Assembly (NCBI GenBank): GCA_948567375.1
Contig: OX419755.1
Span: 44,335,001-44,399,000, forward strand
Length of the DNA: 64,000 nt
Source of the DNA: Lunularia cruciata
Taxonomy: Eukaryota; Streptophyta; Marchantiopsida; Lunulariales; Lunulariaceae
Direction: 5' to 3'
This document shows, in pieces, positions 1 through 12,817 of the stretch (its first letter is position 1; each line of letters starts with the position of its first letter). A program made the translations under genes and the position numbers. Under the pieces are notes generated by a model. It was not told the origin of the DNA. It ran no database searches and worked only from the letters and a program-made list of their open reading frames with translations.

Positions 1-2941
1 GGATCTCCAGGTGCAAACATTATTCTCGCAAAAGCAACCCACCACCAGGCTTCCTTCAATTCTTCACTCGATGGTTTAGGCTCATTGCGGATAAGCGTCC
101 TTGACGGTGGATCAAAAGGAAAATCAATGAAAGATACTTCAAAGGGTGTGACTGCCGAAATTGCTTCGGCACTCGCTGCTCTTAATGTCGACTCCATTGG
201 AGGGAAAGGTGTTTGTATGAGCTCGGCTCTTGGAGTAGGTGGTGTTCCGTCAGAGGGACGTAGTAAGATGGATAAAGTGGATATACAACATGACGAGGAA
301 GTGCCGGGTGATGGAAGTGGATCGGAACAAATTGTTGAGGAAGGTGACTATCTTCAACCTGATAATCATGCTAAAAGGGAAGGTCCTGAAGAGGAGGAGG
401 TAGACTGCGCGAAGAAGGAAAAGAGGAAAAAGAAGAACAGAGGAAGGAGGCAGAAAGCTAAGGCTGCAGCTGTAGCGGCCGCCGCAGCCAGTGTAGAAGC
501 TCAGGATCGACATTCTCATGGGAAACAGCCAATGGAATCCAAGGAAAATGCAAGTACAGGTTTGGAGGTTGAAGTTGGTTGCATGTGCGGGACCCCAAAG
601 GGCTCCTGTCATTCTATTGGGTGTCCATACCCCTTTACATCATCCGGCAGCATGGTACAGCGGAAGATTAAGGAACAGTACGATGAGCTTGTCAGATCGA
701 ACGTCTCGAAGTCTTTGACACTCGCTCAGGTTTTTCACCTGCTGTGTTCTTAATGTCACTCATTGAAACCGTACAGATACCTTACGTTCTTCATAGTGAT
801 TGTTTGATGCAAAATGTCATTATTTATGTGTGTGTTATCGGTAGGAAATGTATCTCAAGTTTTTCCCTCCAACCTTATGCTTTCGTTCATGTATCATATT
901 ACCGGATCTTAGAAGAAGATCACTTTTGTCGGTCAGGATCTTGTATACTCATTGATATACCGTATAAGGGACACCTAAAATTGATCCGCACCTTGTTGAC
1001 CCTTACAGCCGGTAGTATTGGGAAACAAAGGATTTTTTTCTTGCTTTTGCAAGTAAGTAAGGCACCCGAGTCGTGCGAGTGTGTCGTATATGTAAGAGTT
1101 ATATTTTAGGCTGGAAACGTCATATGCATGAAAGATCTAGGTCTTCAGTCGCATCCACTCGTTTGGAGTTCAATATTTATTGAAGGCTGGAATCCTCTGA
1201 CAAGCAATATGGGCAGGTGGGGCGCTTCACGACGTGTTTAGTGGAAGCGAAATCATCCTTGCAACAAAAGTGAGTCTGGATGGGCTGACAGCTTTGAATC
1301 ATATTTTATCAGGCTTATAAATCTGCTTATCAAATCCTTTCACATTGGCCGTTGCTAGTTCCTAGCTCACTTATAGAACCGCGAGCTATTCACTTTCAAC
1401 ATCCGAGTGGTTGATCATAGATGTGGGCAAAGGCCTAGATTCAGGCCTAGATTACACTCGTAATGATTGATGCTCTCGAGTGTCATCTCGGTACTATAGA
1501 CAATGTCTTTCCTTCTTCCTTCTCTTGTGTAGTATCCAATCTTTCATTTCTCTTTGCGTGTGTATTTATCTGTAGGCTTGCAGCGAATGAGTTTACTTGT
1601 TTCCTAACTGACTAGGAGTACCTGATTCATCCGAGTGGGTTTCCAACCTGACAGGTCCGATACTATTCAGCGAAGATTTACAATTGCCAAGTCTCTACTT
1701 TCCAAAGCTGATAAATCTTCTTTTGACCGACTTTGTGGTCAGGTCAGTATATGTCCCTGTATAAGAGACTATGTTGTGGTTCTGTCTTCATCCGTTTTGG
1801 AATGCCGAATGGGGAGGAGGTTTGTGTCGACTCTTGATTGAAGGCGCGAGAGTGTTGAGAGAATGGGAAATAAGGGGGTCACTCCGGACATCTTTGGGTA
1901 GGAGAAATGTGATGGCCACTTCTCTTCTTTACACGGAAGAGAAACTTGGTCTTTTAACGTTACTGCTTGTTAAGCGCAGATTTATGGGTTGGAGATAGAG
2001 CAGAAGAAGCTCGAAGAAGATACTGTTGTATACAATCGTTTACAAGAGCAACTCAAGCTTTCACCAGCTTATCAAAAGGTCAGTATTTCAAGTGTAGTCC
2101 TTTCAAAGGGCAAGTTATTAAGTTCCAAAGGATTAGTAAAGCTTTTCCCTGACCCAAGCGCAGGTATTTAGCGCGTTGTGATACTTATTGCAGCGCTCAA
2201 AAGATTTTCAGTTCTGCATCTACGTCTTGTGATCATTGGACCGTGTTTGGTTGGACGGATTGTGCTTTGTAATATAGTATCTCCTCTATTAGTTTTCTTT
2301 ACATTTTCTACGGACTCTCCTTCCTTGCTTGCAGATGCTTGAATATGGGAGGACACACTTCGAGTTACAACCGAACACAGGTCAACTAATTGAGAAAGTT
2401 GACACTGAAGAGATGGAGATCTCATTTGAGGAGTTACTTGCTCAGGAGAAGAAGGATTCATTCTGGTATGTTTTGGCTCTCCTGCTAACTCACTTGGTGG
2501 CCCATTCGATCGTTCTTGACAAAGCGATGTCGTTCTTCACGATGAAGAAAGTTGACCTATCTCTAAGCTGGTAGTAACGATTTGTTTGTTTGCTGAATTT
2601 TGGAGATATCGTTGTTTCTTAAAAGACTCACAAGAGTCTACGAGTTGGCAGATGAAGAGAGATTGTTACTTGTTTTGACCGTGACCTCTGTAGATCGAAA
2701 TTCAGTCGAGTATGAATCTCGGTTTCTCTAGAGCCTTGTGACTCCAGCTCTGGAGTCACAAGGCTCAGAAGGGTGAGAAACATAGAAAATCGATTTGGAG
2801 GTATGTTTGGTTCATGTGTTCCTATCATATGTGTACCATGTGTTTTTCAAATAGACAGGTGATGATAGCTGGTATGCCGTTGCGGTAACTGTATGCAGGC
2901 AAAAGCACGGACCTTCGAGATCATCCGTCCAGGTCAGCTGA
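1..2941 (+). CDS. Conserved plant protein of unknown function, 3' part, six exons
   Basis: The 5' end lies outside the window: the frame is open from base 1. I place exons at 1-729, 1217-1269, 1655-1742, 1980-2078, 2335-2465 and 2899-2941 (TGA 2939-2941). All introns are GT-AG and phases agree, giving 380 visible residues. In order the protein shows a lysine/arginine-rich stretch then an alanine run (about residues 137-165, possible nuclear signal), a cysteine cluster (CMCGTPKGSC, about 194-203), a long charged helical region likely to form a coiled coil (about 225-325), and a C-terminal block SFEELLAQEKKDSFW. Exon 2 (53 nt) was recovered because it restores frame and reads VGRFTTCLVEAK. From memory this C-terminal pattern belongs to a plant-wide family without known function; I cannot name it. 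No reading-frame damage is seen, so the gene is probably active. It is the only likely host gene here. Confidence 0.82.
2731..2766. repeat. 36-bp near-perfect palindrome inside intron 5
   Basis: Two perfectly complementary 17-base arms (2731-2747 and 2750-2766) are separated by two bases. The structure lies in the intron between exons 5 and 6 of the first gene and would fold into a very stable hairpin in DNA or pre-mRNA. No open reading frame or transposon termini were recognised around it. Confidence 0.9.
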
Positions 2942-5163
2942 TTCTAAGGTATAACGGAGAGGGCCGGTCTGGGAAGTGGCTGCGCTCTAAAACGTTGGAA
3001 GAGAAAACACCTTCCTCCGTCCTGCTTTAGCTGCGTGGATATCCATTGGCCGGTTACAATCTTTCACCGTTGTATGATATCATGACAAATGATCGAAATG
3101 ATGTCTTTTTTTGACCTTCAGCCTGTCACATCATGACTAATGACCACCATGAGAATACAATGTAATCATCTTGTGGGTGGTGGATGGTTGTGACCTGGAC
3201 TTTCAAAGCCTCCCCCACATTTACTGAGGAAGAGTACCAATTTGGTATGGGACTAATATAAATACTCATCGTTCCATCTCATTATGGTTGTCAGTGAGTC
3301 TCAAGGATCAGTGAGGATGTGTCACCTCGGATATTTCCTGGAAACCGTGCATTGCTAGTTACAGCTTCCGTTCGAGCGCATGCATGTATGTGTTAACGTA
3401 GGAGCCAGCTCCCTCTTTCGTTTCTCCGATCGCTTGGTGACTTTCATTCACGATTCATGGAGTCGAGTCCACAATTGGAGGGCTGCAGTCAGGTGTGAAA
3501 TTGATCTTTGCACCTGGTTTCTAGGATAACCTTGTGGAAACTGGTACAAGCGAGAGGCAGCAATGATGGTCAGACATTTGAAGTCAAATTCTTGTCGGAG
3601 CGCTACATAAAAGCACCCCGCTTTTGACAAGAAGTTTCGAGTTCAATGTCAGATCTACGGGTATTTTGTGGCGCGTGTGGAAGGACGCGGAAAAGATACC
3701 CGGAACGAGCAATAATAGAAAAGGTCAGCAACTGAATGAATTCAAAAGTCACAATAGAACGCGAAGACGTCTCTGACCGTTCCGTCTCTGAGGTTTCCTT
3801 GCCTTCCTTGCCTGCTCCAAACCCCTGATCCATTGCCATGCTTATACGGACCGTAAATATCTCTGACGGTCGTTTCTTCTCAAGATTTTCGTAAAGTATT
3901 GTGCCCATGTCTTTGACTTTCAAAATCCAGCGTGCTATATTTCCAGCATTTCCTTGCTGCTTACCTGTCTGGATGTATAGAGGTCTAAATGTATCTTTGC
4001 CAGACGTGTTTCAGGTGTGCAGAATGACGACGACGCGTGTGCAGGACCCCATTTCTTTAATAACAGCAATCTAAATTCTAAATCTCGTTTAATGTTTATA
4101 CATAAGTGTATCATATACTACGAGGATGTGCACTTGCATGTCATTTACATATCATTCGCACTTTCAGTAGGATCATGATTCCTCGTTCTTTGAACAGCTT
4201 ATCTTCTCATTCCCAAATATATACTACGAGGATGTGTCTTGGAAATTATTCGGGCATAGTCATGTTTGGGGTCCTTATTATCATTGCCCGGAGGTGAAGA
4301 CCCAATGCCTGTGAACATTGTAGGGTGATGGATACCCTTTGATGGAAGTACGATGTGAGTATGGTTGGAGAGAGAGCTAGTGTTCCTCTCCTTTGTAAAA
4401 TACCTTGTATTGTCACACCGAGGAAACCATCAAAGTGATGATGGAGATGGTCAAAAACCTCAACCGCCAAAGGTTGGGGTATCGAAGGCATGGCAGAGTG
4501 CATAATGGTCCTCTTCTCTCCCTTGGGGCATTACAGTTCTCATCTATGTGCTCGCTTGGGTCAAGTACTCTAGTAGTAGAGCATTCTGGAAAGTAGCTTA
4601 TAAATGTGAGGAAAATTGAGACGTGAATACAAACTCTTCTGTGTGAGAACGAAGAACAAGCACAATCAATATACAACCAGGAACTCTAGCTTTTGCAAAC
4701 GGACATTGTACTCAACCCAAACAAGCTCCTTTAAATTCGTGTGGGACCCACAACTTCAAAATCACCCATACACACGACACTGAAAAGACTATACTTTCCA
4801 ATAAGTGAAGGACTTCCTAAAGCCTTGTAACGTACTGGTAAAATGTATAGAATGCGTCCAAAAATATCGAATTGAAAATAATGAAAATGTATTATTCTAC
4901 AAGTTCTCCAATAATGCGCCACACTATTACAGTAGGCTAATTTCGTTCGACACTCTAATGCACATATCAACATAGTCCACGATTCTTCATGTGTTTTTCT
5001 TTTAGTTTTAACATATAACAGGTGATAATGATAACTAAAATTAAATGCATGATTATTTAAGAAATATGTAAAGTTCCTGCCTAAATAATGTCGAGGATGT
5101 TTCAGATTGTAGGTAAGTTTCTCTTTTAAATCAGAAGAATCTTAGAATTAAACATACACAAAA
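2942..5163. other. Intergenic stretch, no gene recognised
   Basis: This follows the stop codon of the first gene and should begin with its 3' UTR. Only short unrelated reading frames occur and none has a recognisable motif. A TATAAAT at 4599-4605 sits in a block (about 4280-4680) that could be an old LTR or promoter, but no partner copy is in the window. Base composition becomes strongly AT-rich toward 5163. Confidence 0.5.
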
Positions 5164-5862
5164 AGTCAGGTCCATTTGTGCATATATATGTCATTGTTAT
5201 ATTTAGATTAGTATTATAAATATTTAAGAGAAATTATATATATATAAATAAATTATAATTTAATATTAATGATTAATTAAAATGAATTAATATTAAAATA
5301 GAAAAAATCTTAATTTAGAGAAATTAGAGTAATTAGAGAAATTTACAGTAATTAATTTAGAGAAAATAGAAAAATAAATATTTTTATTTAGATTCTAGTT
5401 TATTGATTTAATATTATTTTAAAAAATTTAGTTTTGAACAAAAAATGGAAAATTATAAAATTTATTTCTTTTGGATTTTTCTATAATTTAAAGATACTCC
5501 ATGTGAATGAATCTTTGATATAGTGGTTTGATCAAGATAAAATCATATATTTAAGATAATATTTCCATGAATATATTTATTCTTTTAAATTTTTAACTTG
5601 GTGATTTGAATTACTTTGATAATTAATACTTTTGGTGTATAATTATTTCACTGATACATAAATTAGATGAAGAACTATTTATCGATTTTTCATTTATAAT
5701 TATCTTTCTTTCATTGTCTCATTGTAGTTCATGAGGTTTGAGTTTTGAAATGTTAACCTTGGAAGAATATGATGGAGTTGATGTTCTTTGTCTTCTTAGT
5801 CCATGGTACATTACCATAATAGCCATTAGAGTTTCATCCCAAGTGAAAGACATATCGACTCA
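5164..5862 (+). repeat. 5' LTR of element A
   Basis: It aligns with the LTRs at 12285, 13336-14027 (inverted) and 54349. The start is eroded: other copies begin TGTAACACC. The 3' end is placed at the ACTCAC block that also ends the other copies. A primer-binding-like TGGTTTCATTGTCGAGACC starts at 5868. The LTR is strongly AT-enriched relative to the other copies, consistent with long decay. Confidence 0.75.
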
Positions 5863-7439
5863 CGTTTTGGTTTCATTGTCGAGACCTCTCTAGAAGGCAA
5901 GATAATGTTTTGCGTACAATTCTATATTAGAAAGGAGATTATGAGAGCTCATTTGGAAAGAACATTCAGGGAGGAGAGTGCTGAACTTATGTTAGAGATT
6001 CAAGATCCATTCGTGTACCCTTTAGTTTATTATAATATTTTTGAGATGATAATGTATATCTTGTACACATGAGAGGATTTGGAGAGATTGTGTGAGATGG
6101 ATTGGATAATTTTGGAGATTATAGTCAATTTGGGCAAAACTTCAAGTTTATGATCTAGATTTAGAATTTATACACATGATAGCTTGGTTTATCTTTCACT
6201 TAGCACATTTGAACTTATTGTAAGAGCTAGGATGCGCTCTAAGCTAAAATTTTTGGAAGTTGATAGAGTAAATTGCTCTCTAAATTGCATGCTCTTTAGA
6301 AATTTGTATAGAGTTTGCCATTTCTATGTCTTGAATTGGATTTCCATGAAACTTTCCAAGAAAATTTAGTGGTATATGGGCTACTTTTTATTTTTATATG
6401 GGCTAAAGAGAGATCATTCATGTAAAGAGAGTTATAAAGGTTTTAGGAGAGGGGTGGTTTTTAGACCAAATCTGGAAGATGAGTAATGAATAGAAAGTGT
6501 CTAGGCCAAATGATGCAATGAAAAGATTTGAAATTTTTCAAGGAAGGATGCCCCGGGGTGTTGATCAACTGTCCAAAATTTCAAAGACTTTGACATACCA
6601 ATTAAATTTTTTTTGTTACATTGTGAGGAGGGGTCAATTTTGGAAAGTTTAGATCTCATGCATGAGAAGTGTGAGAACAACCAAAAACATATTTAAGTGC
6701 TAAGATTCATTTTAGAAGCATGGAAGGTCACCATGAGTGGAAATTGAGACTATGCAAGGTTCCACAAGGGTTTGAAGTGATTGTAAAGGTTGATTTGAGG
6801 GAAAAAAATTAGAATAGAATTTGAAGAGTGTTGAGAGGATCCAAAAACATACATTACTTGGAGGAAAGAGTGATTCTAAGTGCCTTTTATATGGAGAGAA
6901 GGGAAATAAGGCAAGTTCATGTCCATTGACCTTTGAGAGCAAGAGATTGAGGGAAAGGAAAGGCTTACTTGACTTTGGATTACGTGTTAGATGTTCTTCA
7001 CCAAGATTGGGAAGGATGAGATCTAAGACCAAGGAGTTATGTGAGATTTGTGGAATGGAAGGACTTCCAAAATGACATGAGTGTGGTAGAGTAATAGCGC
7101 TTTTGGATATTTTGGTGAAAGATCTTAGAGAAAGTCTTAGTATAGGTATAGAGAAACTACCACATTCATGAGCTACTTCTCAAGATTAGTGATGGAGATA
7201 ATCTTTCAACTTATGGATAAACTATCCATGAGGGTTTGATTAATATGCACTCTAAAATTTGATCTTGCTATAGAAATCTTAGAGAAACCAGAAATTTTTG
7301 TGTTTGTTAGGATGGATTACTCTCAAATAGTGTTAGTCATTTATATACTCTATTACTTATAGAGTGAGAGAAAAGAAAAGAAAAGAAAAGAAGAAAAAAA
7401 AAAATTTGAGAGAAAAGAGAAAGATAATGAGGAGGTAAG
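5863..7439 (+). other. Leader region of element A, no coding sequence recognised
   Basis: This untranslated stretch lies between LTR and Gag. Parts recur in element D (for example around 55170-56330). The copy in D that matches 7060-7320 is inverted. No intact reading frame with recognisable motifs is present. Confidence 0.6.
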
Positions 7440-8421
7440 ATGTGGAAACTTCCAATTTTCTTTGGCAAGGATGGAGAAGATGTGAAGGCCTTTGTGAAAG
7501 AATTCAAGAGAGCTTGCATAAGAAAAAATGAGAGGAGAAAAAATGAGTGGGCCTCATTATTATCAAACTTCTTTGAGGATACAACTCTTACATAATATGA
7601 GTCAAAATACAAAAAGAGAGAAGAGAGATGGTCAAGAAGAGTCTTGGGAGAGAGTTTGACTATAACACTCATAGAGAAATTTCTTGTAGATGAGAGTTAT
7701 GAGAGATTGAGGAGTCAAGTTAACTTCCTTAAGCAAAGAGATGGAGAGAAAGTGAGAGTTTATGTAGAAAGAATGGAGAAGTTAGAGTCCAGATTTCACA
7801 TAGTGTTGAGGAAGAGTGGAAATGATATGGAGACTACTATGATTGGCATAGGAGCCATGCTCACCAAGAATTTTGAGACCACAAATTAGAAGCAAAGTGA
7901 GATATGAAAAACTTCTTCCAAGGTTGAAGCTACCAAGATTGCAATACATATGGAGACGAGTTTAGAAGGAGAGGAGGGTGATTTGGTGGGGAAAGAGACT
8001 ATGCATCCTCCTCAAGGCTACAAGTATTGTGGAAATTTTGATACTTTGGTGGCAAGGTTGGTTGCACCATAAATAGTATTTGCTCTAATTCTTGCACCTC
8101 TACCAAAAGATCCACTTCAAACCATCATAGAATAACTTGTAGATCTCAAGATCAATATAGTACAACTATGGAAGAAGAGAGAAGTGGATCAAAATGTGGG
8201 GAGATTGCATAGGAGTTATGGAAGCTATCTATATTGAGGAGGCCAGCCAACAAACCAATAATTTCAATGATAGAAATTGTTTGGTGGAAGATGTTTCATT
8301 CAAAGGAGTTGCCTCAATTCCACTTACCATGGAAGAAGGGATTATGAGAGAGCCAATAGAGCAAAAGAGGAAGGTAGTGAAACCCAAGTGGTTCCTAATC
8401 CAAATAAAGGTGAGGGGATAG
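7440..8421 (+). pseudogene. Gag of element A (broken)
   Basis: From the ATG at 7440 one frame runs to 7889 with a single internal stop (near 7593). It contains the pattern typical of plant retrotransposon Gag: a tryptophan-bearing segment, LIEKFL, then LRSQVNFLKQRDGEKVRVY. Downstream, 7890-8421 is frameshifted, but it matches the region of element D that carries a degenerate CCHC zinc knuckle. Gag would form the cytoplasmic particle and bind the element RNA. The locus cannot make intact protein. Confidence 0.7.
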
Positions 8422-8436
8422 CATCCATAGATATGG

Positions 8437-9018
8437 TTGAGAGCAAGTATTAGAAGGGAGGAGCGCATAGACTCCAAAGGTCTTAATTTGGATCTTTTGG
8501 TACAAGAGAAGAAGAGAAATTGTTTTACAAAGGATATACACTCATCTCAAGGATTTCCTCCTAGCAAGAATACTCTTATGCCTACAAGGAGAACTCATAA
8601 TAACACCTCAACAACAAAGATCCCAAGGAAGAAATTGGGGATAAAGTACTTCTTGATCTCAAAGCAACAATGGAACTACAATGTATTGGAAGATATTGGT
8701 AGTCACAAGGCTAACATCACAATGGGCCAACTAATCACTTTGAATCCTACCTTGAGAAAAGTGCTTAGAGGTAGCTTGAGCTCTGTAAGGAGCAAGAGGA
8801 AGAAGAAAGAAAAAGAGAAAGCTCTAGTAACAATGGGGGTGGTGGATGCAAAACCAACACCATGGAAGGCTTGTGAATATGCCTCCAAGATTGATGTGAG
8901 AGTGAATGGTCACAATATCAAGGATGCACTTGTTGATGGAGTATTTATAGTAAATGCAATGTTAGAGAGGTTGATGAAGAAATTGGGTATGATACCTTCT
9001 AGATCTTCCACATTGTGA
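8437..9018 (+). pseudogene. Linker and protease region of element A
   Basis: An open stretch of 193 codons. Its middle reads DIGSHKANITMGQL, a linker upstream of the protease; element B has a similar motif (DLATTNANVTFKQL, near 25410). The protease segment at the end reads ALVDGVFIVNAM, where the active-site D-S/T-G is degenerate (D-G-V). A stop ends the frame just after. The protease would normally cleave the polyprotein. Confidence 0.65.
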
Positions 9019-9429
9019 TGAGCATGGCAAACAAATAACAAGTTTGACTAATAGGGATGATGGATAAGGTGGTAGTTTCAATTATGGGAGTTCAAAATCT
9101 CATGACTTTCTAAATCTTGAAGGATTCAAGCTATGATTTGCTTCTTGTGAGCCATATTTGAGAAGAACATGCATAATTGATCAATGGCACAAAGGGTACT
9201 TGAGGATTGGACCATCAAACCATTGAGGTACAGTCCTTCTGACTAACATCACCAACACTTCACATTCAGATACACTATCTCCTGATTATTGGGAACCAGA
9301 TTCAAAAAAAGGAGCTTAAGGTGTGGACACAAGCATGGAGGAAGAGACTTCCTTGGAGGAGGATGAATTTGAATCTGATTTAGATGTATATCCCTTGAGT
9401 GCTATGGAGTTTTCACCTTAGCAAACATT

Positions 9430-10903
9430 TTGAAGGACCAAGATAAATCACCATTGACATTTGAGGAGATGAAGAGGAGGTTATCTACCCTCAAGTATGG
9501 TCCAAACATTATCAAGGAGGAGATGGTGAGATTTAAGGAGATTCTTCATGAGTTCATCCATGTGTTTGCTTTCAGTTACAAGGATCTAAAGAAAGTCACC
9601 TTGGAGGAGCATAAGATAGAGGTGAAGTCACATGCAAGACCTATCTGCCAAAAGTAACATCACATTAGCCTACCAATAGCTTTGGTTGTGAAGGAGGAGA
9701 TTGATAAACTCAAGGACGCCAGATTTATCTTTGAGATGGAGAATTCAGAATGGGTGTCTTGACTTGTGATTGTGAAGAGAAAGAATGGTAAACTTTGGGT
9801 ATGTACGGATTACAAGAAGCTCAATGACGTTACTAAGAAGGACTATTAATCTGTGCCATTTGTTGATGGAGGAGGTTGTAGGTCATGATAGTATAATTTT
9901 AGAAATGGTGATAGTGGGTATAACCAAATCAAGATTGCACCATCGCATCAACAACTCACCACATTCAACACACCTTGGAAGACTTATGCTTTCAAGGTCA
10001 TGTCTTTTGGGCTTTTGCAATGCTCTAGTCACATTCCAATGGTTCATGAACAAGGTGTTTGGAATTTTCATTGGGAAATTTGTGAGAGACTTCATTGATG
10101 ACTTTTGTGTTTATGGGAGCAAGGAAGAGCAATTTGAGCACCTGATCAAGGTCTTGAAACACTTGGATGAAGCAAATGCATCATTCAACCCAAAGAAGTG
10201 TATTTTTGGTAATGAAGAAGGTCTACTTCTGGGGCATATTATCTCCAAGGATGGAATAGCAATTGATCTTGAGAAAATGTGGAAAATTGTAAACCTTCCA
10301 TTCCCTTCAAGCTTGACAAAGTTACATCAATTCAAAGATGGTTGGATATTATAGGATGTTCATCTTCTCATTTTCTATCAAGGCTTATCTATTGACCATC
10401 TACATTAAGAAAGGTGTAAAATACATGACAATTTGGAGGACAAGGATGCTCTCAAATCTTTTGAGGAGCTCAAGCAATCCTTTTTTATGGCTCCAATTCT
10501 TGCTAAACTTGATTGGAGTAAGCTTTTCATCCTCTACACTAATGCTTCCAATGTAGCTATACTTTGCACTCTTAGTCAATTAGACCAAGATAAGCATGAT
10601 CATCCAATAGCTTATGGTAGGAGACAAATGGTTTCAATAGAAAATAACTACTTAGTCATGGAGAGAGAAGGGTTTGCAATGATCTTTGGTCTCAAGAAAT
10701 TTAGACACTACTTGATTGGAGGGAAAACCATTATTATCACGAATCACAAGGCTTTGAATTACATCTTCAACAAGCCTAATGTGGAAGGGAGGCTAGCAAG
10801 GTGGATGATACTCTTTTATGAGTGTGACTACACCATTGAGGTTAGGCCAAGGAAGAAACATGCAAATGCTGATTTAATTTCTAAAGCCTATGATCATGAT
10901 TGA
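9430..10903 (+). pseudogene. Reverse transcriptase and RNase H of element A (broken)
   Basis: Reverse transcriptase fragments lie in several frames. They include a KEEIDKLK block (~9690), a CTDYKKLND block (~9805) and the catalytic FIDDFCVYG (~10092), followed by GHIISKDGIAID. The RNase H part (10433-10903) is one open stretch with FILYTNASN (first catalytic aspartate position changed), MEREGFA, ITNHKALNYI and ANADLISK. At least four frameshifts or stops separate the pieces, so the enzyme is dead. Order and motifs are those of Ty3/gypsy pol. Confidence 0.85.
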
Positions 10904-11179
10904 GTTGAACCAATGAATGTTTCCTTCTCAAATGAGAAGTTCATGACAATCTCAATCACTCAAGAGGTTCCAATGGAGTACAAGGAAATGGTGGACTTTG
11001 TTATAAGAGGTAACTATCTTAAAGGGATGCATGCTAAGGAGAGGAAGGCCTTATAGCAAGATCTAGACCGTACACAATGGTGGAGGAAATTCTTTTTCAC
11101 CAAGGAGTAGATGGTCTACTTCAAAGAGCAATGCATAACAAGAAGTCTATCCTACTTATGAAGGAGTTTTATGAAGGTT

Positions 11180-12236
11180 AGTGTGTAAGAGACACTTTGC
11201 AAGAAAGGTGACTTCTTTCAAGATTCTAGATGCAGGTTACCATTGGAGGGGGATTTTCAAAAATTATCTTGATTATTGCAAAATTGTAATGTTTGTCAAG
11301 CTTTTGCTAGAAAGTCTACTTCCAATCCACCTCTTAGATCAATTCCATTACTAGGACCTTTGCAAAAGTGGGGAATTGACTTTGTAGGTCCTCTCAATAA
11401 AACCCCAAGGAACAATCAATGCATCGTAGTTATTGATTACCTTACCAAGTGGGTTGAGGCTATACCATTGAGAGACAAGAATGAAGATGAAGTTGGTAGA
11501 TTTCTTTATGAATGAATTATCACTAGGTTTGGATGCCCTTTGGAGTTGGTTTCTAATAGAGGAGGAGAGTTTACAAAAACCATCAATACAACCATGCTAT
11601 GACATTTCTCTATCACACATAGAGTAACCACATCCTATAAGCCAAACTCTAATAACTTGGTAGAGAGAACTAATTAGACCTTGTGCATGATGTTGCTCAA
11701 AGATATTAAAATAGAGGGGGCTAAACATCAATTGGACAAGAGGATTCATGTAGTTTTATGGGTGTATAAGACAACCATGAAGACTTCCATTGGATATTCT
11801 CTATTTCATTTGGTATATGGTTTTGAGTCTACCTTACCTATTCACTTTGATCTTCCTAACTTCCAAAGCATTCATAGGAAATTGAAGAAAGCACAAGGAA
11901 TTGATGTAGAGAAGTCAAGGAAGGATCAACTCATGGAACTGGAGGAGGCAAGAGAAGTTGCTATGGTTTGAGTAGAGCAAGCCCAAAGAAACAAAAGGAG
12001 AGCTATGACAAGAGACAAGGCAAGAAGAAGGTGGGGCCTTTCAAAGAAGGTGATTGGATAATATTGTTTGATTCCATTTGATTGAGAGAGTGAAAAATTA
12101 TTTTTTGCCTAAGTACTTTAGACCTTTCATAGTGGAGAAGGTATGGAGCAATTACACCTATGATCTCAAGGAGTTGGGAGGAAGACACTTTGATAGGATT
12201 ACCAATGATAAGTTGAAGATGTATCATAGAAGATAG
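11180..12236 (+). pseudogene. Integrase of element A (broken)
   Basis: The zinc-binding end is visible as CNVCQ (~11282), followed by the core start KWGIDFVGPL with its first catalytic aspartate (~11370). The middle of the core is scrambled by frameshifts. The C-terminal part resumes at 11681-11971 and ends with FDRITNDKLKMYH near 12230. No chromodomain is seen. The polypurine stretch TTGGGGGTAAA directly before 12285 marks the junction to the 3' LTR. Confidence 0.8.
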
Positions 12237-12284
12237 AGAGACCTTCACTCCAAGGACAAAGTGAAATCTTAGTTTGGGGGTAAA

Positions 12285-12817
12285 TGTAACACCTATTTGT
12301 GCATATATGTGTTGTTGTGATATTTAGTTTGGTATTACAAATATTTGAGAGATATTATTTGTATAGAGATAAAGGATGGTTCTACATTAGTCATAATTAG
12401 TTAGTCATAGCTAAGATAAAGGGAAATTACTTTAGAACAAATGAAAAAGATGAGCATCTCTATCTTAGATTCTAGCATATTGACTTTGTATTATTCCTAA
12501 GTGTTTCGCTTTGAGGAAAGAGTTGAGAACTCTTGGATCCACAAGCCTTTTTGCTTTGGATTCTTCTATAGTCCAAAGATAGACCATGTGAAAAAATTTT
12601 TTACTTAGTGGTTTGGTCAAGATAAAACCATATGCTTAGAGGAATATTCCAATAGGTATGGATATTCCTTTAGACTTTAGGCTTTATTTGAATTTTAGCC
12701 TAATAACTTGAGTTACTCTAGTAATTAGTACCTTTGGTGCATAACTATTTCAAAAATATATAAACTAGGGGTGAAGAGGTACTCATCATCTTTTCATTTG
12801 CAATTATCTCTCTCTCA
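12285..12817 (+). repeat. 3' LTR of element A, truncated
   Basis: It starts TGTAACACC right after a polypurine tract. Similarity to the other family-A LTRs stops near 12817, so about 170 bases of the 3' end are missing. The sequence then continues as the LINE-like pseudogene on the minus strand. Confidence 0.85.

Larger units (their letters stand above)
5164..12817 (+). mobile_element. Element A: degenerate Ty3/gypsy LTR retrotransposon
   Basis: It runs 5' LTR (5164-5862), leader, Gag, linker/protease, reverse transcriptase-RNase H, integrase, 3' LTR (12285-12817, truncated). The two LTRs match in their first half (ATTTGTGCATATAT near each start, then a shared ATATTTAG...GTATTA block). Every coding domain has stops or frameshifts. 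The reverse transcriptase carries FIDDFCVYG and no chromodomain follows the integrase, which fits the non-chromovirus (Athila/Tat-like) branch. The 5' LTR is far more AT-rich and diverged than the 3' LTR, so the copy is old. It ends against LINE-like sequence at about 12818. Confidence 0.85.

Noticed and set aside
3603-3923. A minus-strand frame of 106 codons downstream of the first gene
   Set aside because: No domain, no conserved pattern and no support from neighbouring exons; it is compatible with chance.
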